From Sardina pilchardus (Eukaryota > Chordata > Actinopteri > Clupeiformes > Clupeidae), in assembly GCF_963854185.1 (NCBI RefSeq), contig NC_085016.1, positions 28,724,623 to 28,788,622 on the forward strand: a DNA stretch of 64,000 nucleotides, given 5' to 3'. Below, in pieces: positions 32,101-43,000 of this stretch (its first letter is position 1; every line of letters begins with the position of its first letter). The position numbers were made by a program, and so were the translations under genes. The notes beneath the pieces are model-generated. The model worked only from the letters and a program-made list of their open reading frames with translations. It was not told the origin of the DNA and did no database searches.

Positions 32101-33307
32101 TTACAGTGCATGAAAATGCACTGTACTGTTCTTCCTAGACTTCTTATTATATTTATTATTATTCCGCTTACCACTTTTTCTGACCGCAATTTCTCTTCAA
32201 CCGTTTAACTTAGAAACTTCATTCAAACTTTGTAACGTAGGTATTCTAATGGATCGGGTTGCTATGACTTTTCAACTTTGTAACTTTTATACTTTTTGAA
32301 CTATTAAATAAAAACTATTCAAAATTTCCCCATAGACTTAACATTGGCCTCTATGACATCACAATCGGGTCGTTGAGCAATTAGAATCTTATGCCAGGTG
32401 GCCAGCCCCACCTGCAGCAGCCCTCTCTCTCTCAGGCTTTAAGCATACAATCTCTCTGTGAAGACTACATATCCTGTTAACTGTTTCCTCTTTCCAGAAC
32501 TGTTTCAAAATAAAAGTCCTCACTGCAATAATACACTATTAAATCATTTAACCACTGAAACTACTCAACTATTTAACTGTTCAACCATTCCAACTGTCAG
32601 TTATCATCAACTATGCCTCCAGTCAACTAAATGAAACCTCCATGTACCTAGCAACCAACATAGCAACCATTAAAACTAAGCGTTTTTGACAGTTTCCATA
32701 GCAACCAACATGATTATACTACAGTAACTTCTTTATTCCTGATAGTGGGCACCATGGATACCCTAGCAACTACTGTTTCAAAATAAAAGTCCTCACTAGC
32801 AAGTTAGCATTGTTAGCATGGTTAGCATTGTTAGCATAGTTAGCATTTTTAGCATAACTGCTAAAAATGATTAGCTAAGTTAGCTAATCAACCTGGTTAG
32901 CATTGTTAGCATAGTTAGCATTGTTAGCATTATTAGCATAGTTAGCATTTTTAGCACAACTGCTAAAATGATTAGCTAAGTTAGCTAATCAACATGGTTA
33001 GCATTGTTAACATAGTTAGCAATGTTAGCATAGTTAGCATTTTTAACATTACTGCTAGAAATCATCAGCTAAGTTAACTTATCAACCTGGTTAGCATTGT
33101 TAGCATAGTCAACATTTTAGAATACCTGTTAGAAATCATTAGTTAAGTTAGAACAGGAATGTTTAAGCTTTAAAATGTCTACCTTAACACCATCAACTCT
33201 CTTTAAACTATGCAACCACCATGTTTACCCTAGCTACACCTTAGTAGCCATATCTACATTTTTTTGCATTTTCATGCACTGGTAATTCCTTGGAATTGCA
33301 TTTCTAG
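32101..33307 (+). repeat. Helentron-like unit 10, complete
   Basis: Head 14 at 32102-32125, tail CTAG 33304-33307, about 1.2 kb. It carries the uninterrupted target of the 918-bp TTAA element. Confidence 0.8.
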
Positions 33308-34472
33308 TTATTATTATTCCGCTTACCACTTTTTCTGACCGCAATTTCTCTTCAACCGTTTAACTTAGAAACTTCATTCAAACTTTGTAATGTAGGTATT
33401 CTAATGGATCGGGTTGCTATGACTTTTCAACTTTGTAACTTTTATACTTTTTGAACTATTAAATAAAAACTATTAAAATTTCCCCATAGACTTAACATTG
33501 GCCTCTATGACATCACAATCGGGTCGTTGAGCAATTAGAATCTTATGCCAGGTGGCCAGCCCCACCTGCAGCAGCCCTCTCTCTCTCAGGCTTTAAGCAT
33601 ACAATCTCTCTGTGAAGACTACATATCCTGTTAACTGTTTCCTCTGTCCACAACTGTTTCAAAATAAAAGTCCTCACTGCAATAATACACTATTAAATCA
33701 TTTAACCACTGAAACTACTCAACTATTTAACTGTTCAACCATTCCAACTGTCAGTTATCATCAACTATGCCTCCAGTCAACTAAATGAATCCTCCATGTA
33801 CCTAGCAACCAACATAGCAACCATTAAAATTAAGCATTTTTGACAGTTTCCATAGCAATCAACATGATTATACTACAGTAACTTCTTTATTCTTGATAGT
33901 GGGCACCATGGATACCCTAGCAACTACTGTTTCAAAATAAAAGTCCTCACTAGCAAGTTAGCATTGTTAGCATGGTTAGCACAGTTAGCACAGTTAGCAT
34001 TGTTAGCATAATTAGCATTTTTAGCATAACTGCTAAAAATGATTAGCTAAGTTAGCTAATCAACCTGGTTAGCATTGTTAGCATAGTTAGCATTGTTAGC
34101 ATAGTTAGCATTTTTAGCACAACTGCTAAAATGATTAGCTAAGTTAGCTAATCAACGTGGTTAGCATTGTTAACATAGTTAGCAATGTTAGCATAGTTAG
34201 CATTTTTTTACATTAGTGCTAGAAATTATCAGCTAAGTTAACTTATCAACCTGGTTAGCATTGTTAGCATGGTTAACATTTTAGAATACCTGTTAGAAAT
34301 TATTAGTTAAGTTAAAACAGGAATGTTTAAGCTTTAAAATGTCTACCTTAACACTATCAACTCTCTTTAAACTATGCAACCACCATGTTTACCCTAGCTA
34401 CACCTTAGTAGCCATATCTACATTTTTTTTGCATTTTCATGCACTGGTAATTCCTTGGAATTGCATTTCTAG
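33308..34472 (+). repeat. Helentron-like unit 11
   Basis: Headless body opening TTATTATTATTCCGCTTACC, highly similar to unit 10 after its head; tail CTAG 34469-34472. A clear example of a body whose head lies elsewhere. Confidence 0.8.
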
Positions 34473-34875
34473 TTCTTCTTCAGACACTTTTTGTGCGTTC
34501 AATTCAGCTTCAACCGTTCGACGTAGAAACTTCATTCAAACTGCGCTGCGTAGGTCTTACTTAGGTGACTTCAGCTATGTAATTTTCAACTTTTAAAACT
34601 TTATCGTTTAATTTATATGAATTTTTTAAAACATTTTTTCTCCCATAGACTTAACATTGGATTATGACATCACAATGAAGTCGTTAAGCAATTAGAATCT
34701 TAAGCCAGGTGTTCAAAGCCACCTGGCAGCAACTCTCTGTCTCAGGCTTTCTGGCTCTCTTAAGACAACATATCCTGTTCAACTGTTTCCTCTGCCCACA
34801 ACTGTTTCAAAATAAAAGTCCTCATCATTTTTGCATTTTCATGCACTCGTAATTTCCTTGGAATTACATCTCTAG
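34473..34875 (+). repeat. Helentron-like unit 12, internally deleted
   Basis: Only 403 bp: opening as in units 3 and 5, then directly a tail of the G type (CACTCGTAATTTCCTTGG, CTAG 34872-34875). The GTTAGCAT region and the middle modules are missing. Confidence 0.75.
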
Positions 34876-34990
34876 TTACAGTGCATGAAAATGCACTGTA
34901 CTGTTCTTCCTCGGTCTTCTTCTTCTTCTTCTTCTTATTATTATTACAGTGCATGAAAATGCACTGTACTGTTATTCCAAGTCTTCTTAT
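34876..34990 (+). repeat. Two orphan heads (heads 15-16)
   Basis: C-type hairpins at 34877-34900 and 34945-34968 with CTT-rich linkers, followed by the T-type head of unit 13. Confidence 0.75.
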
Positions 34991-36047
34991 TATAGTGCAT
35001 GAAAATGCACTATACTGTTATTCCAAGTCTTCTTATTATTAAACTTCTTCTTCTAACGCAGCCAATTCAGCTTCAACCGTTTAACGTAGAAACTTCATTC
35101 AAACGTTGTTGCGTAGGTCTTGCTTATGCCATGCCTGCTTTGTATTTTTCAACTTTGTAACTTTTATACTTTTTAAACTATTAGTTAAAAACTATTACAA
35201 TTTCCCCCATAGACTTAACATTGCTCATTATGACATCACGGCAGCAATTAGAATCTTAGGCCAGGTGGCCGGCCACCTGGGCACCAACTGTCAGTTTCTC
35301 TGGCTTTAAGCATACAGTCTCTCAGAAGACTACATATCCTGTTAACTGTTTCCTCTGTCCACAACTGTTTCAAAATAAAAGTCCTCACTGCAATAATACA
35401 CGATTAAATCATTTAACCATTGAAACTACTCAACTATTGAACTGTTCAACCATTCCAACTGTCAGTTATCATCCACTATGCCTCCAGTCAACTACATGAA
35501 ACCTCCATGTACCTAGCAACCAACATAGCAACCATTAAAATTAAGCGTTTATGCCCGTTTCCATAGCAACCAACATGATTATACTGCAGTAACTTCTTGT
35601 TTCCTGATAGTGGCCACCATGGATACCCTAGCAACAAATGTTTCAAAATAAAAGTCCTCACTAGCAAGTTAGCTAGTTAGCATGGTTAGCATAGTTAGCA
35701 TTGTTAGCATAGTTAAATCATCACTTAAATCATTGGTTAAGTTAGCTAATCAACCTGGTTAGCATTGTAAGTAAAGTTGGCATTGCTAGCATAATTAGCA
35801 TTTTTTGGGTAACTGCTAGAAATCATTAGCTAAGTAAGCTAATCAACAATTAAACATGAATAGAAATCATTAGTTAAGTTAGAACTGGAATGTTTCATCT
35901 TTAAACAGTCTACCTTCACACTATCAACTCTCTGTAAACTATGCAACCACCATGTTTACCCTAGCTACACCTTAGTAACCATATCTACATTATCTATCTA
36001 TTTCTGCATTTTCATGCACTGGTAATTCCTTGGAATTGCATTTCTAG
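34991..36047 (+). repeat. Helentron-like unit 13 (T-type head)
   Basis: Head 17 is TATAGTGCAT with its complement, 34991-35014; tail CTAG 36044-36047. The GTTAGCAT region is short. Confidence 0.75.
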
Positions 36048-37166
36048 TTATTATTAAACTTCTTCTTCTAACGCAGCCAATTCAGCTTCAACCGTTTAAC
36101 GTAGAAACTTCATTCAAACGTTGTTGCGTAGGTCTTGCTTATGCCATGCCTGCTTTGTATTTTTTAACTTTGTAACTTTTATACTTTTTAAACTATTAGT
36201 TAAAAACTATTACCATTTCCCCCATAGACTTAACATTGCTCATTATGACATCACGGCAGCAATTAGAATCTTACGCCAGGTGGCCGGCCATCTGGGCACC
36301 AACTGTCAGTTTCTCTGGCTTTAAGCATACAGTCTCTCAGAAGACTACATATCCTGTTAACTGTTTCCTCTGTCCACAACTGTTTCAAAATAAAAGTCCT
36401 CACTGCAATAATACACTATTAATTAATTTAACCATTGAAACTACTCAACTATTGAACTGTTCAACCATTCCAACTGTCAGTTATCATCCACTATGCCTCC
36501 AGTCAACTACATGAAACCTCCATGTACCTAGCAACCAACATAGCAACCATTTAAATTAAGTGTTTTTGACCGTTTCCATAGCAACCAACATGATTATACT
36601 GCAGTAACTTCTTGTTTCCTGATAGTGGCCACCATGGAAACCCTAGCAACAAATGTTTCAAAATAAAAGTCCTCACTAGCAAGTTAGCTAGTTAGCATGG
36701 TTAGCATAGTTAGCATTGTTAGCATAGTTAGCATTTTTAGCATAACTGCAAAAAATCATCAACTAAGTTAGCTAATCAACCTGGTTAGCATTGTTAGCAA
36801 ATTTAGCATTGTTAGCATAGTTAGCATTTTTAGCATTACTGCTAGAAATCATCGGTTAAGTTAGCTAATCAACCTGGTTAGCATTGTTAATACAGTTAGC
36901 ATTGCTAACATTATTAGCATTTTTAACGTAACTGCTAGAAATCATTAGCTAAGTTAGCTAATCAACATTTTAACATGAATAGAAATCATTAGTTAAGTTA
37001 GAACTGGAATGTTTCATCTTTTAACTGTCTACCTTCACACTATCAACTCTCTGTAAACTATGCAACCACCATGTTTACCCTAGCTACACCTTAGTAACCA
37101 TATCTACATTATCTATCTATTTTTGCATTTTCATGCACTGGTAATTCCTTGGAATTGCATTTCTAG
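36048..37166 (+). repeat. Helentron-like unit 14
   Basis: Headless body; tail CTAG 37163-37166. Almost the same sequence as unit 4, including the AACGTTGTTGCGTAGG opening region. Confidence 0.75.
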
Positions 37167-39225
37167 TTCTTCTTCTAACGCACGCAAATCAGCCTCAACC
37201 GCTTAACGTAGAAACTCCATTCAAATTTTGACGCGTAGGTCTTACTTACGCGATGTGGGCTTTGTATTTTTCAACTTTGTAACTTTTATACTTTTTAAAC
37301 TATTAGTTAAAAACTATTACAATTTCCCCCATAGACTTAACATGGCTCATTATGACATCACGGCAGCAATTAGAATGTTACCCCAGCTGGTCAGCCACCT
37401 GGGCACCAACTGTCAGTTTCTCTCAGGCTTTACAATCTCTCTGAAGACTTCTGTTCTGTTCCCCTGTATCCTCTGCGCACAACAGTATCAAAATAAGTCC
37501 TCCTAATTCCATTCAACTTTATATCCATTCATCTTCTTCAAACCATTCACTCATCCACCCATTCTAAACAGTCTGCCTATCAACAACATCAATTAGACGC
37601 TCTACATTGAACTTTTAAACAATCTACTCTGTCTCAGGCTGGCTCTCTTAAGACTAGCCAGTTAAATTGATTACACCTGTATCTGTATCCACTACTCTCA
37701 GTAGAGAGCTGTGTCTCTCCATTCTACAAGAATATAAGGCACATTCCATCCAACATTCTATCCATTCATCTTCTTCAGACCATTCACTCATCCACCCATT
37801 AAACTGTCTATCAACATCTATTAAACAATCTGTCTATCAACATCCATTAAACTCTCTGTCTATCAACATTAATTAGACTATCTACATTCAACTTTTAAAT
37901 TATTTACTCTGTCTCAGGCTTTAAGAGTAGGCTACTCTGGCTCTCTTAAGACTAGCCAGTTAAATTGATTACACCTGTGTCAACTACTCTCAGAGAGCTG
38001 TATCAGTGTCTCTCTTAACAAGAATATAAGGCACATTCCATCCAACCTTCTATCCATTCATCTTCTTCAGACCATTCACTCATCCACCCATTAAACTGTC
38101 AATCAATATCTATTAAACAATCTGCCTATCAACATCCATTAAACATTCTGTCTATCAACATTAATTAGACTATCTACATACAACTTTTAAAGTATTTACT
38201 GTGGGTCCCTCTCAAGCAGCGTTTATATGTCCTCCCTCGCTCCTCGATCCTCAATGATCTACATAAAGAAAGATAGAAGAAGGGCTAGACTATCCCATTG
38301 TTGCCGCTCCATCATTCTTTATGTAGATCAGTGAGGAGCGAGAGAGGACGCGTAAACGCTATATGAGAGGCACCTTCTGTCTTAGGCTTTAAGCATACAA
38401 TCTCATTAAGACTACAGATCCTGTTTCATTACGTCCTCTGTCCACAACTGTTTCAAAATAAAGGTCCTCACTGCAATAATACACTATTAAATCATTTAAC
38501 CATTGAAACTACTCAACTATTGAACTGTTCAACCATTCCAACTGTCAGTTATCATCCACTATGCCTCCAGTCAACTACATGAAACCTCCATGTACCTAGC
38601 AACCAACATAGCAACCATTAAAATTAAGTGTTTATGACTGTTTCCATAGCAACCAACATGATTATACTGCAGTAACTTCTTGTTTCCTGATAGTGGCCAC
38701 CATGGATACCCTAGCAACAAATGTTTCAAAATAAAAGTCCTCACTAGCAAGTTAGCTAGTTAGCATGGTTAGCATTGTTAGCATAGTTAACATTTTTAGT
38801 ATAACTGCAAAAAATCATCAACTAAGTTAGCTAATCAACCTGGTTAGCATTGTTAGCAAATTTAGCATTGTTAGCATAGTTAGCATTTTTAGCATTACTG
38901 CTAGAAATCATCGGTTAAGTTAGCTAATCAACCTGGTTAGCATTGTTAGTAAAGTTAGCATTGCTAGCATAATAAGCATTTTTAGCGTAACTGCTAGAAA
39001 TCATTAGCTAAGTTAACTAATCAACATTTTAACATGAATAGAAATCATTACTTAAGTTAGAACTGGAACGTTTCATCTTTAAAACGTCTACCTTCACACT
39101 ATCAACTCTCTGTAAACTATGCAACCACCATGTTTACCCTAGCTACACCTTAGTAACCATATCTACATTATCTATCTATTTTTGCATTTTCATGCACTGG
39201 TAATTCCTTGGAATTGCATTTCTAG
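37167..39225 (+). repeat. Helentron-like unit 15, long form
   Basis: Same architecture as the first half of unit 9 (two CCATTCATCTTCTTC modules, MITE at 38218-38360) but with a C-type tail, CTAG 39222-39225. Confidence 0.75.
38218..38360. repeat. 143-bp MITE with AGCGTTTA ends, copy 3
   Basis: Same as the copies at 25704 and 27754, with the same neighbouring modules. Confidence 0.7.
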
Positions 39226-40344
39226 TTATTATTATTCTTCTTCTAACGCACGCAAATCAGCCTCAACCGCTTAACGTAGAAACTCCATTCAAATTTTGTC
39301 ACGTAGGTCTTACTTACGCGATGTGGGCTTTGTATTTTTCAACTTTGTAACTTTTATACTTTTTAAACTATTAGTTAAAAACTATTACAATTTCCCCCAT
39401 AGACTTAACATTGCTCATTATGACATCACGGCAGCAATTAGAATCTTACGCCAGGTGGCCGGCCACCTGGGCACCAACTGTCAGTTTCTCTGGCTTTAAG
39501 CATACAGTCTCTCAGAAGACTACACATATCCTGTTAAACTGTTTCCTCTGTCCACAACTGTTTCAAAATAAAAGTCCTCAATGCAATAATACACTATTAA
39601 ATCATTTAACCATTGAAACTACTCAACTATTGAACTGTTCAACCATTCCAACTGTCAGTTATCATCCACTATGCCTCCATTCAACTACATGAAACCTCCA
39701 TGTACCTAGCAACCAACATAGCAACCATTAAAATTAAGTGTTTATGACCGTTTCCATAGCAACCATCATGATTATACTGCAGTAACTTCTTGTTTCTTGA
39801 TAGTGGCCACCATGGATACCCTAGCAACAAATGTTTCAAAATAAAAGTCCTCACTAGCAAGTTAGCTAGTTAGCATGGTTAGCATAGTTAGCATTGTTAG
39901 CATAGGTAGCATTTTTAGCATAACTGCAAAAAATCATCAACTAAGTTAGCTAATCAACCTGGTTAGCATTATTAGCAAATTTAGCATTGTTAGCATAGTT
40001 AGCATTTTTAGCATTACTGCTAGAAATCATCGGTTAAGTTAGCTAATCAACCTGGTTAGCATTGTTAATAAAGTTAGCATTGCTAGCATAATTAGCATTT
40101 TTAGCGTAACTGCTAGAAATCATTACCTAAGTTAGCTAATCAACATTTTAACATGAATAGAAATCATTAGTTAAGTTAGAGCTGGAATGTTTCATCTTTA
40201 AACTGTCTACCTTCACACTATCAACTCTCTGTAAACTATGCAACCACCATGTTTACCCTAGCTACACCTTAGTAACCATATCTACATTATCTATCTATTT
40301 TTGCATTTTCATGCACTGGTAATTCCTTGGAATTGCATTTCTAG
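39226..40344 (+). repeat. Helentron-like unit 16
   Basis: Headless body opening TTATTATTATTCTTCTTCT; tail CTAG 40341-40344. Confidence 0.75.
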
Positions 40345-42330
40345 TTATTAAACTTCTTCTTCTAACGCAGCCAATTCAGCTTCAACCGTTTAACGTAGAA
40401 ACTTCATTCAAACGTTGTTGCATAGGTCTTGCTTATGCCATGCCTGCTTTGTATTTTTTAACTTTGTAACTTTTATACTTTTTAAACTATTACTTAAAAA
40501 CTATTACCATTTCCCCCATAGACTTAACATTGCTCATTATGACATCACGGCAGCAATTAGAATCTTAGGCCAGGTGGCCGGCCACCTGGGCACCAACTGT
40601 CAGTTTCTCTGGCTTTAAGCATACAGTCTCTCAGAAGACTACATATCCTGTTAACTGTTTCCTCTGTCCACAACTGTTTCAAAATAAAAGTCCTCACTGC
40701 AATAATACACTATTTAAAGGGATATTCCGCCATTTTTGGAAATACGCTCATTTTCCACCTCCCCTCGAGCAAAACAATCGATATTTACCTTGTTCCCGTT
40801 CATCCAGCCATTCTGTGAGTCTGGCGATACAACTTTTAGCTTCAGCCTAGCATAGATCATTGAATCGGATTAGACCATTAGCTTCTCGCCTGCTAGCTTC
40901 ATGTTTAAAAGTGACTAAGATTTCTGGTAATTTTCCCATTTAAAACGTGTCTCCTCTCAAGTTAGAAAGTGCAATAAGACCAACTGAAAATGAAACCTGG
41001 CGTTTTTCTAGGCTGATTTGACATGGAACTACACTCTCATCTGGCGTAATAATCAAGGCAACTTGCAAACGTACCATAGGCGCAGTGATATCTTATGCAG
41101 CATCTGAAAATAGTCCCCATAGACAACAAGCAATAGTAGTGCCAGTAGCTGCAAGTTGCCTTGATTATTACGCCAGATGAGAGTGTAGTTCCATGTCAAA
41201 TCAGCCTAGAAAAACGCCAGGTTTCATTTTCAGTTGGTCTTATTGCACTTTCTAACTTGAGAGGAGACACGTTTTAAATGGGAAAATTACCAGAAATCTT
41301 AGTCACTTTTAAACATGAAGCTAGCAGGCGAGAAGCTAATGGTCTAATCCGATTCAATGATCTATGCTAGGCTGAAGCTAAAAGTTGTATCGCCAGACTC
41401 ACAGAATGGCTGGATGAACGGGAACAAGGTAAATATCGATTGTTTTGCTCGAGGGAAGGTGGAAAATGAGCGTATTTCCACAAATGGCGGAATATCCCTT
41501 TAATCATTTAACCATTGAAACTACTCAACTATTGAACTGTTCAACCATTCCAACTGTCAGTTATCATCCACTATGCCTCCAGTCAACTACATGAAACCTC
41601 CATGTACCTAGCAACCAACATAGCAACCATTCAAATTAAGTGTTTATGACCGTTTCCATAGCAACCAACATGATTATACTGCAGTAACTTCTTGTTTCCT
41701 GATAGTGGCCACCATGGAAACCCTAGCAACAAATGTTTCAAAATAAAAGTCCTCACTAGCAAGTTAGCTAGTTAGCATGGTTAGCATAGTTAGCATTGTT
41801 AGCATAGTTAACATTTTTAGCATAACTGTAAAAAATCATCAACTAAGTTAGCTAATCAACCTGGTTAGCATTGTTAGCAAATTTAGCATTGTTAGCATTT
41901 TTAGCATTACTGTTAGAAATCATCGGTTAAGTTAGCTAATCAACCTGGTTAGCATTGTTAATAAAGTTAGCATTGCTAGCATAATTAGCATTTTTAGCGT
42001 AACTGCTAGAAATCATCGGTTAAGTTAGCTAATCAACCTGGTTAGCATTGTTAATAAAGTTAGCATTGCTATCATAATTAGCATTTTTAGCATAACTGCT
42101 AGAAATCATTACCTAAGTTAGCTAATCAACATTTTAACATGAATAGAAATCATTAGTTAAGTTAGAGTTGGAATGTTTCATCTTTAAACTGTCTACCTTC
42201 ACACTATCAACTCTCTGTAAACTATGCAACCACCATGTTTACCCTAGCTACACTTTAGTAACCATATCTACATTATCTATCCATTTTTGCATTTTCATGC
42301 ACTGGTAATTCCTTGGAATTGCATTTCTAG
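40345..42330 (+). repeat. Helentron-like unit 17, last body, with second 782-bp snapback
   Basis: Tail CTAG 42327-42330 abuts the level-2 right arm. Without the snapback it is about 1.2 kb. By bracket order it is the body of the outermost copy whose head is at 14035. Confidence 0.78.
40718..41499. mobile_element. 782-bp snapback element, TTAA target, copy 2
   Basis: Same length and nearly the same sequence as the copy at 17600. TTAA is at 40714-40717 and 41500-41503. The target is the CACTATTAAATCATTTAACC stretch of the unit (with one substitution creating TTAA), a different position from copy 1, so the two are independent insertions. Confidence 0.88.
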
Positions 42331-42331
42331 T

Positions 42332-42941
42332 TGTGTTGTGTTGTCTCTTTTTGTGTTGTGTTGTGTGATTTGCCGTTGTGTTGTGCACTTCGGGGCCGAG
42401 GTTTCTCTAATTGTGTTGTGTTGTCTTATTTGTGTTGTGTTGTCTCTTTTTGTGTTGTATTGTGTGATTTGCCGTTGTGTTTTCTCTTTTTGTGTTGTGT
42501 GGTGTGATTTGCCGTTGTGTTTTCTCTTTTTGTGTTGTGTTGTCTCTTTTTGTGTTGTGTTGTCTCTTTTTGTGTTGTGTTGTGTGATTTGCCGTTGTGT
42601 TTTCTCTCTTTGTGTTGTGTTGTGTGATTTGCCGTTGTGTTTTCTCTTTTTGTGTTGTGTTGTCTCTTTTTGTGTTGTGTTGTCTCTTTTTGTGTTGTGT
42701 TGTGTGATTTGCCGTTGTGTTTTCTCTTTTTGTGTTGTGTTGTCTCTTTTTGTGTTGTGTTGTGTGATTTGCCGTTGTGTTGTGCACTTCGAGGCCGTTT
42801 TTTCTCTTCTTTGTGTTGTGTTGTCTCTTTTTGTGTTGTGTTGTGCACTTTGGGGCCGTGATTTCTCTCTTTGTGTTGTGTTGTCTTATTTGTGTTGTGT
42901 TGTCTTATTTGTGTTGTGTTTTGCACTTCAGGGCCACCGTA
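42332..42941. repeat. Right inverted repeat of level 2, outer part (20-bp monomer array)
   Basis: Reverse complement of the array at 12182-12772, with the same order of A and B monomers except for one extra A, and the same terminal GCACTTCAGGGCCACCGTA. Open frames through it on either strand are low-complexity. Confidence 0.9.
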
Positions 42942-43000
42942 AGTTTCAGACTCATATTCTGACAAGAATTGAGTATGATGTCGTCAGGCTACTGGTTTTC

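Larger units (their letters stand above)
14035..42331 (+). mobile_element. Level 3 of stack: 28.3-kb nested cluster of a Helitron/Helentron-like non-autonomous element
   Basis: Seventeen heads (10-bp stem TACAGTGCAT with GAAA loop, or variants) and seventeen tails (GCATTTTCATGCACT, a short AATTCC/GGAATT hairpin, then CTAG) all lie on the + strand. Bodies share modules: CTTCTTCTAACGC opening, a CCATAGACTTAACATT stretch, GTGGCCA or CACCTGG palindromes, CATAGCAACCAACATG, and a long GTTAGCAT-type internal tandem region. The insertion is at T^T with no further duplication. Asymmetric ends, a 3' hairpin before CTAG, T^T insertion and internal tandem repeats resemble Helentron-associated (HINE) elements. 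No Rep/helicase is encoded here. Class assignment is inference. Confidence 0.75.
12182..42941. mobile_element. Level 2 of stack: foldback-like element with ~1-kb inverted repeats, 6-bp target duplication
   Basis: The ends are TACGGTGGCCCTGAAGTGC at 12182 and its complement finishing at 42941. The 6-bp AGTTTC is at 12176-12181 and 42942-42947. The uninterrupted TAGCCTG copy at 5434-5707 has a single AGTTTC at this point, which proves the insertion. Without the 28.3-kb cluster in its right arm it is about 2.46 kb: left arm 12182-13160, spacer 13161-13641, right arm 13642-14034 plus 42332-42941. No coding region is seen. A 6-bp duplication is unusual; I do not assign a superfamily. Confidence 0.85.
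11459..42991 (+). mobile_element. Level 1 of stack: TAGCCTG element interrupted by ~30.8 kb of later insertions
   Basis: The 9-bp duplication CTGGTTTTC flanks it at 11450-11458 and 42992-43000. It starts TAGCCTGGATGCCAGAC and ends GATGTCGTCAGGCTA, the same ends as the 274-bp copy at 5434-5707. Its own DNA is only 11459-12181 plus 42948-42991 (about 767 bp). Compared with the short copy it has an extra internal ~500 bp. Everything between is inserted at AGTTTC. I see no transposase. Confidence 0.88.

Noticed and set aside
20742..40618. Recurrent 67-92-codon open frames in the cluster units (for example 20742-20945, 22902-23105, 35106-35309, 39296-39499)
   Set aside because: They are similar only because the units are similar. 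Start codons appear and vanish between units, and the peptides show no domain or coding-type conservation.
11459..42991. Reading the whole 31.5 kb as one giant transposon
   Set aside because: The ends and 9-bp duplication are real. However, the short copy at 5434-5707 and the inner duplications show that only about 767 bp belong to that element; the rest is later insertion.
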